Assembly (NCBI GenBank): GCA_904066235.2
Contig: CAJFCV020000001.1
Coordinates: 2,728,001-2,792,000 of the forward strand
Direction: 5' to 3'
Source of the DNA: Bursaphelenchus xylophilus
Taxonomy: Eukaryota; Nematoda; Chromadorea; Rhabditida; Aphelenchoididae
DNA: 64,000 bases
The first letter of the stretch is position 1; every line of letters begins with the position of its first letter. The notes under the pieces are model-generated. The model made no database searches and was not told the origin of the DNA. It saw only the letters and a program-made list of their open reading frames with translations. Both the position numbers and the translations under genes were made by a program. Positions 52,477-62,954 of this stretch are shown piece after piece.

Positions 52477-53180
52477 AATGTCCGTCACCTTATTTTACAT
52501 GTACATCGCATTTTTTTGACTTTTGGCTAATCAATCGAACTTTTAATATTATTCATGACAATTTTTGCTCACAAAAAAGACAAAATCATGATTCAAATTT
52601 AAACTTTTGGGAGGAGAAAATGTATTTCTCAATTTTTATATTAAGATCAGTCTGTCGGGAAAATAATGTGGATTTGTCGCGCCTTGAAATCGCCCATCAA
52701 CGCCCTGCGACGGCTTGAAGGGGCTGGAGATTTGGTGCGCAGTTGCGACAAAGCGAAAGACTTTTCTGCGACAAATCCACATTATTTTCCCGACAAACTG
52801 ATATCCAAAAGAGTTTCACAGTTTTGAGAAGAATCCCAAAGAATTTGAATTTGCACAAATCCGCGAATCCTGCCCCAAAATCTACGCTTCGACCGCTTTT
52901 TTGGTCACTTCTTCGCGTGTCGTGTGTGAATAAATTGTGTTCTAATTTCCACACAAAAGAAGCGGTTGGATTTGTGGGGGTAATCTAATCAACAATCGTA
53001 AGTTTTACTTGGGGGCCAAAATGTCATAATTCAGACCGCAGACGGACAGAATTTTAATTTTTTGTAAGCCTTGTTTATGAGTGGAGAAACTGTGTTTTGT
53101 CATTCGCCCAAAAATTTTGCGCTGCCCAAGACTTTGACATCGCAAAGGTCTAATCCGAATATATATTTTCAGCCTTCGCG
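52477..53180. other. Region between TTR B and C
   Basis: Contains a MITE (52645-52804) and, around 52880-53000, a divergent version of the upstream exon of the TTR cluster (TTCGACCGCTTTTTTGGTCA, AGCGGTTGGATTTGTGG, then CGTAAGTTTTAC). Confidence 0.5.
52645..52804. mobile_element. MITE copy, subfamily B
   Basis: GATCAGTCTGTCGGGAAAAT to CCCGACAAACTGATA; interior CGCCTTGAAATCGCCC and CGACGGCTTGAAGGGGC. Confidence 0.75.
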
Positions 53181-54043
53181 ATGATTGCCAAGACATTCCT
53201 CCTGCTCACCATCGCCTTCTTCGTGGGTGATGCCCGGCCCGGCGGGAAGTATCAGTACGCCGGGGCCAAAGGAAGGCTCTTGTGTAACGGCATACCACAG
53301 GAGGGAGCTCGCATCAGACTCTGGGATGAAGACGGTACGTACTTTTTGAATAAATTAAAGCCATTCGTAGAGAAGTTCAGTTTTCTGGCTGAGGGTGCAA
53401 AAGCTTTTCGTAAAAATTTTTCAAAATCGAATTTTATGAGGGAATTGAATTTCATGTGTTTTTGTGTTGGAAAAGCCTCAGGGAACAAAAAGATGAAGGC
53501 TAGCTAAAGACAGCATCTATGCTAAGGCTCGGGCGCAGCTGGAAAAATAAGCCTAGAAAAATTTGCGTATTTGAAAATGAGGATTTTTTCGCTATAAGCC
53601 GACCTGCGCCCGAGCTGCATCTCGCAAAATTTCCAGCCAACTTTGGAACAGGAAATTGGCCCAATCAGACTTCGTACTTCTTTCTATTTATAGTCTTCCT
53701 TGACGACAGTATGGCCGAAACAACGAGCGACAAGAACGGCTACTTTGAACTGAAAGGACATGCCGAAGAAAACTTCGAGAGCGACATCGACCCCAAAATC
53801 AACATTGACCACAACTGCGACGACGCTTGGATTGTACGTAATTCGTGCTGGGACAGCCCGATTCCGGCGTAAATCTGATTTCGCTTCGATTTCCAGCCGT
53901 GCGACCGCAGACTCACCATCTATCTTCCCGACAGCTACATCACCAACGGCCGCTTTTCGCATTATCCGAAAAAACTTTACGACGTCGGCACACTCGAGTT
54001 GTCCGGGAAGATGAGCGGAGAATCCAGGGACTGCATCCACTAG
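53181..54043 (+). CDS. Transthyretin-like protein C
   Basis: Exons 53181-53334, 53694-53833 and 53897-54043 (146 aa). Signal peptide KTFLLLTIAFFVGDARP, GAKGRLLCNG, a DSMAETTSDKNGYFELKG region, DPKINIDHNCDD, then PCDRRLTIYLPDSYIT ending ESRDCIH. Compared with its neighbours the second exon is longer by two residues (AEENFESD). Acceptor TATTTTCAG immediately precedes the start. AATAAA at about 54094. Confidence 0.9.
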
Positions 54044-54245
54044 GATGGTCTTGGCCTTGTTTAACATTTACATCGCATTTTTTAGACACCTGGCTAATAA
54101 ATCCAAGTTTGTATGACATATCGTTATCTATGTATCGTTATTACTATAAATATATCTATTTTTTATAATCATCGTAATTTTTGCCAAAAACAGGCTGAGT
54201 CGTCTGTTTCGAGACTTGGGCCTTGGCGCAGATTGCCGAGAATTT

Positions 54246-54366
54246 GCATAAATCGACCAAGAATAATGTAAAAGCGAGGATCGACCGCTTCTCGGTCGTT
54301 TTTTCGCTTTGTTGAGCTCCAAAAAACGGTTGGATTCGTGGAGCGACGCCTTTTGAGCGTAAGTTT
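54246..54366 (+). promoter_or_regulatory. Conserved TTR-cluster promoter and 5' exon (for D)
   Basis: TTTGCATAAATCGACCA, a TATA-like TGTAAAAG, then CGACCGCTTCTCGGTCG hairpin and CGGTTGGATTCGTGGAGC, followed by a GTAAGTTTT donor. The intron would end at the TTTTCAG before the TTR D start. Confidence 0.6.
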
Positions 54367-54434
54367 TCTTAAGCGTTTCGCAGCTCGCGTCCTGACTTCC
54401 TCCTAGATTAATCTATACATTTTCAGGCTTCAAG

Positions 54435-55004
54435 ATGATTGCCAAGACACTCCTCCTGCTCACCACCACCCTCTTCGTCGGCACGGACGCGTTTGGCTTT
54501 CTTCCCCAAACACAGTCGGCCGGAGCCAGAGGGAAGCTCTTGTGTAATGGCAAACCAGCAGTCGGAGTTCAGGTCAAGCTCTGGAATGACGCACGCAAGT
54601 TTTTTATGCAAACTACAACTAGCTTCGTCTTTTACACCACGTTTGCAGTCAAGATCTTTGATTGAAAAAATAAAATTTTATATTTTAGCCGTTGATGACC
54701 CAATGGGTCAGACCGTAACCGACAGTAATGGGACTTTCCTAGTGTACGGACATTCCAGCGAGTTTTTCTTTGGAAATATCAGTCCCAAAATCAACATTGA
54801 CCATGAATGTGAGGATAACTGGGTAAGAAAAATAGCAAGAAAATATTTATTTTACACCATTTATAGCCATGCAACCGCAGAATCAGGATCTATATTCCCG
54901 AGACTTACGTCAACGAAGGCGATCGCGTGAAGCGGTTTTACGATGCCGGAGTAATCGAATTGTCCGGAAAATTCGCTGGAGAAGAGAGGGACTGCCTTAA
55001 TTAG
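54435..55004 (+). CDS. Transthyretin-like protein D with a GC-AG intron
   Basis: Exons 54435-54594, 54689-54822 and 54867-55004 (143 aa). Signal peptide LLLLTTTLFVGTDAFGF, SAGARGKLLCNG, ISPKINIDHECEDNW, PCNRRIRIYIPETYVN, ending EERDCLN. Intron 1 uses the donor GCAAGT rather than GTAAGT; only this position restores phase with exon 2. AATAAA near 55061. Confidence 0.85.
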
Positions 55005-55685
55005 GGTGTTCTCAACTATAGCTTGTATGTATATCTCTGGATCTATTCGAATTACGATTAATAAATCTTCAATTATATTATATTAATCATGGAAATTTTT
55101 GTCCAAAAACGAAAAGCTTCTGCTTCGAGTACCAGCAAGCTCTCGAAGAAGCTGCAGCCAACAGTTTCCCATTTCATATGATGAAACATGTCCCGAAGTA
55201 AACTTGGCCTCTATGTTCAACAAAATGCAAAAATGAGTCTTTATGGTCGCTGGAGGTATTTAAAAGCCACAGGACTACCATAGGAAACCAGTATCTACTG
55301 GATCAAGGCCTTTTTCCAAGTTTTGCATGGTTCCCAACCTTGCGCGCACCCAGTTGACAAGGACAGTACCCCAATTACGACGTTCCCATTTTTTTACAAT
55401 TAAATTTTACATACAATCTGGGCATTGGTGACCCGCTAACAAGAGAAGTAACAAATTCGGCCTTTATGGTTAATCTTTGCTGATTGCAAGCTGCAAACCA
55501 ATTCCCAAGAATTTTGTATTTTTGGAGCAAAATTTGCATAGACCTTGAAAGTCGAATTATTCGACCAAAAATTCGAATAGGAAAGTGGACTTCGTTTGCA
55601 CTGTGCAAAACAGAACTTTTGCCCCAAAAAAGGGCAATCTTCTGTTTCGAAACTTGGACTTTGGTGAAAGTTGCCAAGAATTTCA
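55005..55685. other. Region between TTR D and the promoter of E
   Basis: No gene. The piece ATTATTCGACCAAAAATTCG and TTTGCACTGTGCAAAACAG (55550-55620) recurs upstream of TTR F (57655-57720), so it was copied with the gene. Confidence 0.5.
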
Positions 55686-55689
55686 TAAA

Positions 55690-55806
55690 TCGCCAAGAAA
55701 AATATAATATAAAACCGGTGGATCGACCGCTTTTCGGTCGTTTTTTGGCTTTGTTGTGCTCCAAAAAAGCGCTTGGATTCGTGGAGCGACTACATTTGAT
55801 TGTAAG
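55690..55806 (+). promoter_or_regulatory. Conserved TTR-cluster promoter and 5' exon (for E)
   Basis: TATAAAA at 55708-55714, then CGACCGCTTTTCGGTCG (55724-55740), GCTTGGATTCGTGGAGCG and a TTGTAAGTTTTCC donor. Confidence 0.65.
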
Positions 55807-56012
55807 TTTTCCGGGGGTTACTAAACAAAAAAATTTACGAGGAAATGGTGATTTGGGGGTCGCTTATGTTTCTGGGATAATTGTTTAGCGGTATTGAAAA
55901 TTCGATTTTCCATATTTTTTTGAGAGAAAACGGCCCTGAAATTATTATACTACACGCTTTTTCTTTCAAAAACGCGTATATAGACTTTTTGTCAAGAACT
56001 TTCCGCACTGTT

Positions 56013-56192
56013 TACTAGTCGCGACATAAAGTCCGGAGACGTTTGCACAGTGCGTTTTTGTTTTCCTTTCGGACTCGTCGCCGCAATTTCCCGTTTTTGC
56101 ACTAGAGACATGCACTTTCGCGCGAGCTCGCCAATTTTCTCGCGCCACACCCGCGACAAAATGTGTCAGGACTTTATGGCGTGACTAGTATT
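56013..56192. mobile_element. MITE of the CGCGACATAAAGTCC family
   Basis: ACTAGTCGCGACATAAAGTC at the left and GGACTTTATGGCGTGACTAG at the right; the interior includes GCACAGTGC and CGACAAAATGTGTCAGG. It lies inside the TTR E 5' intron. Confidence 0.75.
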
Positions 56193-56478
56193 TCAATTTT
56201 TGGCACTGTCTAATCGAAGATCGCCGCAGCGTAGGCCTTTTTCGACTTCGTCGGTGCGCCTTTTGCGCGCTCGCAAATTTGAGTTGCGCGATAAAAAAAA
56301 AGCACAGTGAAAATTAAAACTGCACTGTGAATTTTTGGCCCTTTTCAAAAGAATTCGATCCGAACTGTGCGCAAACTTCATTTTATGGCATAAACGTTTA
56401 GCAGCTTGCGCCCTGGCTTCTTTGTAGACTAATCTATAAATATGTATAGATTATAATCCATAAATTTTCAGGTTCAAG

Positions 56479-57063
56479 ATGACTATCAAGATATTCCTCC
56501 TGCTCAGCATCACTTGCTTCGTTGGCACGGCCAACGCAGACTTTGGCCGTATACAGTCCTCCGGAGCCAAGGGGAGGCTCCTGTGTAACGGCAAACCAGC
56601 CGAAGGAGTTAGGGTCAGACTCTGGAATCATAATAGTATATCTAACGGTAAGTTTTTTTTTAATGTAAACTTCAACTAGATTCGTCTTTTACACCCATTT
56701 TGCAGTCAAAATCTTCGATTAAAAAAATAAAAATTTATATTTTAGTGTATGATAAACATATGGGCCTAACCACAACCGACAGTAATGGTTTCTTTCAAGT
56801 GTTCGGACATTCCAGCGAGACTTTTTTTGGGTCAATCAGTCCCAAAATCAACATTGACCATGAATGTGAGGATAACTGGGTAAGAAAAATAGCAAAAAAA
56901 AACATTTATTTTACCCCATTTCTAGCCATGCAACCGCAGAATCAGGATCTTTATTCCCGACTCTTACGTCACCGACGGCTGGACCCCGGAGCGTTTTTAC
57001 GATGCCGGAGTACTCGAATTGTCCGGAGAATTCGCTGGAGAAGAGAGAGACTGCTTTAACTAG
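56479..57063 (+). CDS. Transthyretin-like protein E
   Basis: Exons 56479-56647, 56746-56879 and 56926-57063 (146 aa). The signal peptide (TIKIFLLLSITCFVGTANA) ends in an Ala site. Then GAKGRLLCNGKPAEG, a W-N-H-N stretch longer by two residues than in D, SISPKINIDHECEDNW, PCNRRIRIFIPDSYVT and EERDCFN. Sequence is closest to D in both exons and introns, so D and E are a recent duplicate pair. AATAAA at about 57117. Confidence 0.9.
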
Positions 57064-57780
57064 AGTGTTCTCAGCCTTAGCTTGTATGTATCTCTGGATA
57101 TATTCTAATTACGATAAATAAATCTATATTTTATATTAACCTTGATGATTTTTGACTTAAAATAGAAATATTGCTTAAAAAAATTCAAAATTCCACAGCA
57201 AGAAAGTAGCTGGTCGTATTTTACCCCATAACAAACAAAATTAGCCCCCAAATTTTTTGTTGAAATTAAAACTTCGAGCTTGTAGCGCACTTGACTACCA
57301 AGTGTAATATAAGTTCATCGAGAGATCATAAATAAATCTATCATTTATATTAACCGTGGTAATTTTTGTCCAATAACAAAAATCTTAGACTTGGAGTACC
57401 AGCAAACCCTTGAAAAAGGGCTGTAGGCAGCAGTTTCACATTTTATACGATGAAATATGTCCCGAATTAAACTTGGTTTCCATGTTCAACAAAATGAGCC
57501 TTTATGGTCGCTGGAGGTATCTATCAGTCTAGCCGAAAAATAACTTCACCTCCGTCACACGAATTTGGCAAATTTTGTTTTCGAGTTCCAAAAAACCCGA
57601 AATTCCCAAGAATTTCGTATTTTTTCAAGCAGAATTTGCGTAGACCTCGAAAGTCGAATTATTCGACCAAAAATTCGAATAAAAAAGTGGACTCCGTTTG
57701 CACTGTGCAAAACAGAATTTTTGCCCCAAAAAAGGGCAATCTTCTGTTTCGAAACTTGCACCTTGAAAAAGGTTGCCAAC
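57064..57780. other. Region between TTR E and the promoter of F
   Basis: No gene. It contains duplicated upstream text shared with the TTR E upstream region, and TATCAGTCTAGCCGAAAAAT (57520) is a decayed MITE end. Confidence 0.5.
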
Positions 57781-57784
57781 GATT

Positions 57785-57912
57785 TGCATAAATCGACCAA
57801 CAATAATATAAAAGCGGTGGATCGACCGCTTTACGACCATTTTTTCGCTTGTTGTGCCCTCCTTTGAAAAAAAGCTATTGGATTCGTGGAGCGACAACAT
57901 TTGATTGTAAGT
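57785..57912 (+). promoter_or_regulatory. Conserved TTR-cluster promoter and 5' exon (for F)
   Basis: TTTGCATAAATCGACCA, TATAAAA at 57807-57813, and CGACCGCTTTACGACC, in which the hairpin is weakened, followed by a TTGTAAGTTTTACG donor. Confidence 0.6.
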
Positions 57913-58370
57913 TTTACGGGGTTTACCAACCAAAAAAATACGGGGAAATGGTGATTTGGGATTATTTTAGCTATGGCCTTTTGGTTTTACAATGGCGGAC
58001 CTGATCCAGTGGCAAAAAACGTACCATTTTGCATCCGGAAAGAATCCAGAAACGTAGCAAAATACCTCCCTCTTCAAGTGAAAAAACTCCGACCTCAAAA
58101 GCTCTTTTTGTGAGGGAAAAGACGCGCGCTTCAAAACGGAGTTTTTTAGCTGGAGCGGGAGGCATTTTGATACATTTTTTGATACTTCCCGGGTGCAAGA
58201 TGGTACGTTTTTTGCCACTGGATCAGGTCCTCCATTGTAGTCGACCCGAAAATTTTAACTTGTGCTTTGCCAGCACATCCCACATACATATTAGGCGAAA
58301 TTTTTCCGAGCACAGCAGATTTTCAGGCACCCAATTTTTTGGTATAATCGCAATATTTTCAGCCTTCATT

Positions 58371-58958
58371 ATGATTGCCAAAACCTTCCTCCTGCTCACC
58401 ATCACCTCCTTCGCCGGCGCAGACGACATTCTTCCCCTTCGCCAAACACAGGCCGCCGGAGTTAGAGGGAAGCTCCTGTGTTTAGGGAAACCCGCGAAGG
58501 GAGTTATGGTCGAGCTCGCGAATCACAACACGATTAAGTTTTTTTTAATTTAAATTACCTAGATTCTTATTTTACAACCCTTTGCAGGCAAAATTTTAAC
58601 TAGAAAAAATGAATTTTTATGTTTTAGTTATTGATGACGGAATGGATCAGATGGTAACCAACAAAACCGGTATCTTTCAACTGCACGGACATGCCAATGA
58701 GCTTTTGATTGGGAACATCGACCCCCAACTCAAAATCTACCATGAATGTGATGATAAATTTGTGAGTATTTCTTTATCGAAAACAGCGAAAAAATCCGAA
58801 TTAATTTCTAGTGGTGCGAGCGCATGATCAGGATCAATATTCCACAGAATTATGTCTACAATGGCTATCGCGCGAAGCGTTTTTACGATATCGGAACGAT
58901 CGAATTGTCTTCAAGATTAGGTGGATTCGAGAAACAAGAGAGAGTCTGCTTCCACTAG
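58371..58958 (+). pseudogene. Transthyretin-like gene F with broken donor in intron 1
   Basis: Regions homologous to the three exons: 58371-58533, 58628-58761 and 58812-58958. The signal peptide (IAKTFLLLTITSFAGAD), GVRGKLLCLGKPAKG, DGMDQMVTNKTG, ECDDKF and the last exon (CERMIRINIPQNYV; final Cys kept) are all readable. At the first donor the cluster's GTAAGT reads TTAAGT, and the nearest GT downstream gives a frame break. Also CNG is CLG, the Leu-Trp before the intron is Leu-Ala, and the Pro before Cys in exon 3 is Trp. Probably a decaying gene; it could still be expressed if another donor is used. Confidence 0.7.
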
Positions 58959-59130
58959 GACGTTCTCGGCCTTGTTTGATATGGAGCTGGTCTTATTACG
59001 ATAAATCAATATATTTTTTATATCTGGCCATATTTTATGCCATACCAAACAAAATTGGCCCCAAATTTTTCGCTGAAGTTTAAACTCCGACCTCATAGTA
59101 CACTTGACTACCAAGTGTAATACTAGTCGC

Positions 59131-59300
59131 GACATAAAGTCCTGAGAAATTTGCACAGTGCATTTTTGTTTTTCTTTCGGACCCGTCGCGGCAATTCCCC
59201 GTTTTTGCACTAGCGACATGCGCTTTCGCGCGAACCACTCCAATTTTCTCGCGCGACACCCGCGACAAAATGTGTCAGGACTTTATGGCGCGACTAGTAT
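59131..59300. mobile_element. MITE of the CGCGACATAAAGTCC family
   Basis: ACTAGTCGCGACATAAAGTC to GGACTTTATGGCGCGACTAG, close in sequence to the copy at 56013. Confidence 0.75.
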
Positions 59301-59509
59301 GAGTGCATCAAGAGATCAAAAATAAATCTATCGTTTATATCAACTGTGGTAACTTTTGTCCAAAAAAGGGAAACCTTATACTTCGACTACCAAGGTAAGC
59401 GTTAAAATCGGGCTGCAGGCAGCAGTTTCACATCTTATACGATGAAACATGCCCCGAAGTAAACTTGGCCCTCCGTGTTTAACAAAATGAGCCTTTATGG
59501 TTGCAGATA

Positions 59510-60428
59510 TCAACGAATTTCTTTTTGCTTCTAAAAATTGACGTCAAAAAATTTTTTTTCGTCGGCGGAGGGCCCATTTCTCGGCGGAGAAAGTAAGGGC
59601 CTTTTTTTAAAAATCACATCGTATTATGTGGCGGAAACGCCGTTGCGACGGCTGAAATCAAGTTTACGTATCACCTCCATGGATTTCACGGTATTCTTTT
59701 TTTGCGTTTTCGATTTTACGCACTTCCGCGGATGCGCGGCGGAGACCTCAGATTTCGGCGGACGTTGTTTTGGGCCGTCGGCTGTTGCAATTCATGTTGG
59801 AAAAGAGGTTGGGGCGATTTTTTGTTGTCATCCGATGCACAGATGGCAAAAATTTCGTGCTTTTTATCCCCGGCGGAGGAGTGGGCGGAGGCTTTATCAA
59901 AGGGTCAAAACAAAACTCCGCCGATTTGTCCGCCGGACCAAAAAAATCAAAAATCTTTGAAAGATAATGTTGCTCTGATGGATTCTTGTAGCTGAGATTT
60001 TTCCCGGACTCGTAAGACAGCTTTGACCCTTTGATCAAGCCTCCGCCGGGGAAAGAAATTAACGACATTTTTGCCATCTGTTGCATCGGATGACAACAAA
60101 AAATCACCCCAACCTCTTTTCCATCATGAATTGCAACAGCCGAAGGCCCAAAACAACGTCCGCCGAAATCTGAGGTCTCCGCCGCGCCTCCGCGGATTGC
60201 GTAAAATCGAAAACGCAAAAAAGCATGCCGTAAAATCCACGGAGGTTTAACGTAAACTTGATTTCAGCCGTTGCAACGGCGTTTCCGCCACGTAATACGA
60301 TGTGATTTTTCAAAAAGGCCCTAATTTTCTCCGCCGAGAAATGGGCCCTCCGCCGACGAAAAAAAATTTTTTTAGAGATTCTAAAAACGCACGACGTCAA
60401 TTTTTAGAAGCAAAAAGAAATTCGTTGA
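59510..60428. mobile_element. Foldback element with ~420 bp TIRs
   Basis: TCAACGAATTTCTTTTTGCT at the left and AGCAAAAAGAAATTCGTTGA at the right, flanked by TA on both sides (59508-59509; 60429-60430). The arms extend through TTTTGGGCCGTCGGCTGTTG and its inverse; only about 70-100 bp is unpaired at the centre. No transposase. Confidence 0.85.
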
Positions 60429-60592
60429 TAGCTGCAAAGACAACAAAGATATAATTATTTGTTCCAAATTTCTTGAAACACCCTGTATTAACCATGGTAA
60501 TTTTTTCAAAATTTGTGGAAGAAAACATCTCCTCTCGCCTGGTTTTCACATAATTATGCAGAAAATGCCATGGTTTGCTGAAGATTCCCAAA

Positions 60593-60742
60593 GAATTTGC
60601 ATAAATCGACCAGCACTGAAAGTATAAAAGCCGTGGATCGACCGCTTTTCGGTCACGTTTTCGCTTGTTGCGTGCGAGTCAAGTTGTGCCCTTCCGTTCG
60701 AAAGAAGCGTTTGGATTTGTGGAGCAACCAAGAATTGTAAGC
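60593..60742 (+). promoter_or_regulatory. Conserved TTR-cluster promoter and 5' exon (for G)
   Basis: TTTGCATAAATCGACCA, TATAAAA at 60623-60629, CGACCGCTTTTCGGTCA, then GCGTTTGGATTTGTGGAGC and a TTGTAAGCC donor. A transposon lies between it and the coding exons. Confidence 0.6.
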
Positions 60743-60826
60743 CTCCCCGAGGGGCAATTTAGCGGCCAAATTGTTGATCGAAAATTTCGACCGGGCAAAA
60801 TTTCAGTCCGTTTTTCTCACAGTGTA

Positions 60827-61746
60827 CAGGGTGGGCCGCTCGAAACTGACAAGTTGTTTCTTTGAATTTCTCCGCGGAGACTCTGCCGATTTTTCTAAAA
60901 TTTAGATTTTTCTGGAGCTGAACCCGCCGTTTTCAACCGACTGAATTTCAAAAAAACATGCTTTAAATTAACCTTTCCATGCCTTTTCAAAGTTTTGAAA
61001 AATTATTTTCAGGCCGAAACCGCTAAAACTTAAAAAATTTTTGGAATGATTTTCAATTGACTTTCTCGGACTTGGAAAATTTTTGGTTTTTTTTTGGGGA
61101 AATCGTGGAGTAAAAAGTTGCTAGTGCTCGCCTTAAACTTGTTTAAAGCAAATTGAAAGCCACAAGAGGGTTGTTTGTATTACCATTAGGGCACGAACGT
61201 TCAAAAAAAGAAGATTTCAAAAAGATTGTTAAATTCGACGTCAATGGTTATCGAGTCAGGCCTGGGGCATCTGGAAGCTCAGAGCCCGGCCTGATTGAAG
61301 TTAAACCATATTCACGATACGTAATTATAGCTGTTCATGACTCTCAAAGGCACTGCAAGTTTGTGATGCGAGAGGAGGTGGGCATAATATAATAACTCAG
61401 ATAGAAACATTAATAATCAGATTGTTAAATAAAATTGGTTTTGGACAATATTTGATAACTATCTGAGGTAAAACAAAGAAAATTTCACCCAAGAACTCGG
61501 AAAAATGACCAAGTTTTCAAAATCATTCCAAAAATTTTCCAAGTTATAGCGGTTTCGGCCTGAAAATAATTTTTCAAAACTTTGAGAAGGCATGGAAAGG
61601 TCAATTCAAAATATATTTTCTTGAAAGTAAGTCGGTTGAAAATGGCGGGTCTCAGCTCCAGAAAAATCTAAATTTTGGAAAAATCGGCGGAATCTCCGCG
61701 GAGAAATTCAAAGAAACAACTTGTCAGTTTCGAGTGGCCCACCCTG
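60827..61746. mobile_element. Transposon with CAGGGTGGGCC ends in TTR G 5' intron
   Basis: CAGGGTGGGCCGCTCGAAAC mirrors GTTTCGAGTGGCCCACCCTG, with TA at both flanks (60825-60826; 61747-61748). Arms are about 290 bp (AAATCTAAATTTTGG, GTCGGTTGAAAATGGCGGG). A 79-codon frame inside (61153-61392) has no recognisable domain. Confidence 0.85.
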
Positions 61747-61939
61747 TACATCGCAAAAAATCACTTCAGTGAATTTGCGAACGAGTTGGTAATTTCAGTA
61801 TAGGAAAGTGCCCTTCAACATCGTATTAGCTCTTATGGAGCTTTTTACCTTGTCTTACAAATTTTCTGCTTTTTTTTGAAAACCGCAGATTTTCAAGTAT
61901 GCCAAATTTTTTCTAATCTATACATTTTCCGGCTTCAAG

Positions 61940-62517
61940 ACGATTGGCAAGACATTCCTCTTGCTCACCCTCACCTTCTTCGTCGGTACTGCCGAGATTT
62001 TTGGCCGTGACCAGGCCGCCGGAGCCACAGGAAAGCTCTTATGTAAGGGCAAACCAGCAGTCGGAGTGAGCGTCAAACTCTGGGACGACGACAGTAAGTT
62101 TTTTAGGCCATACCTAGATTCGTATTTTAAAAGCATTTGCAGTAAAAATCTTACGTTGAGAAAATCATACTTCATATTTTAGGCCCGGACTTGGACGACA
62201 AAATGGATGAAACCACAACCGACAGCGAGGGGCGATTCCAACTGGAAGGACATGCTAGAGAATATACGAATATCGACCCCAAAATCAACATTGACCACGA
62301 TTGTGACGATCGCTGGGTAAGTATTTCTTATGCGAAAAATAGCAAAAAAAATCCTAATTTATTTTTGCACCACTTCTAGCTATGCCAACGCAGACTCACG
62401 ATCTACATTCCTGACAGTTACATCAACGATGGCGGTCGCGCGGAGCGTTTCTACGACGTCGGAGTAATCGAATTGTCTGGCGAATTCGAAGGAGAAAAGA
62501 GAGACTGCATTCACTAG
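61940..62517 (+). pseudogene. Transthyretin-like gene G, start codon lost
   Basis: Homologous exons 61940-62093, 62183-62316 and 62380-62517 are open and in phase. The cluster's ATG appears as ACG at 61940, and the acceptor just before (TTTTCAG elsewhere) reads TTTTCCG, so no start codon leads this frame. The body is well kept: signal-like KTFLLLTLTFFVG, GATGKLLCKG, DDKMDETTTDSEGRF, NIDPKINIDHDCDDRW and LCQRRLTIYIPDSYIN, ending KRDCIH. Either a very recent pseudogene or a gene that starts at a non-ATG codon or uses a different 5' exon. The transposon at 60827-61746 separates it from its conserved promoter. Confidence 0.7.
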
Positions 62518-62954
62518 GATTTTCACGACCTTATTTTATATGTATCTATGGATCTATTGCGATAAATAAACCTATCTTTTATATTAACCATGGTATTTAA
62601 TTTTTTCCCCCGTATTTTACACCATTCCGGCAGGATTGGCACAAAATTTTTATTGAAATATAAACTCAGACCGGATATTACACTTGATTACCAAGTGTAA
62701 TATAAATACCTCGAGAGATCACAAAGCAAAGTTGATTGATTGCGAAGACGAGTGAATTTGAAATGTTTACGTTAAGAGAACAACTTGATAACAGAACCAA
62801 TGAAAAGTTCTTTTCTTCAAGCTCTCAAGTTTACATGAGTCATATTACTCATGAAGCTTGCATGTGAGTCACGAGGGCAAATGCGGGAGTCGTTTTGTTA
62901 CAAATACCTCTCTTCACACACGTTCTATCTACTAATCAATCAAATTCTAGAAAA
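62518..62954. other. Region between TTR G and H
   Basis: AT-rich; GATTACCAAGTGTAATAT resembles the sequence at 57293 and 59107, part of the shared TTR 3' flank. Otherwise no gene. Confidence 0.45.

Larger units (their letters stand above)
58959..60590. other. Region between TTR F and the promoter of G
   Basis: Contains a MITE at about 59131-59300 and the foldback element 59510-60428. No gene recognised. Confidence 0.6.

Noticed and set aside
59538..60400. Frames of 140, 156 and 98 codons in a foldback element
   Set aside because: They are mirrored between the arms and contain no transposase motif.
61153..61392. 79-codon frame in the CAGGGTGGGCC element, considered as transposase remnant
   Set aside because: Too short and no DDE-like or helix-turn-helix pattern that I can identify.
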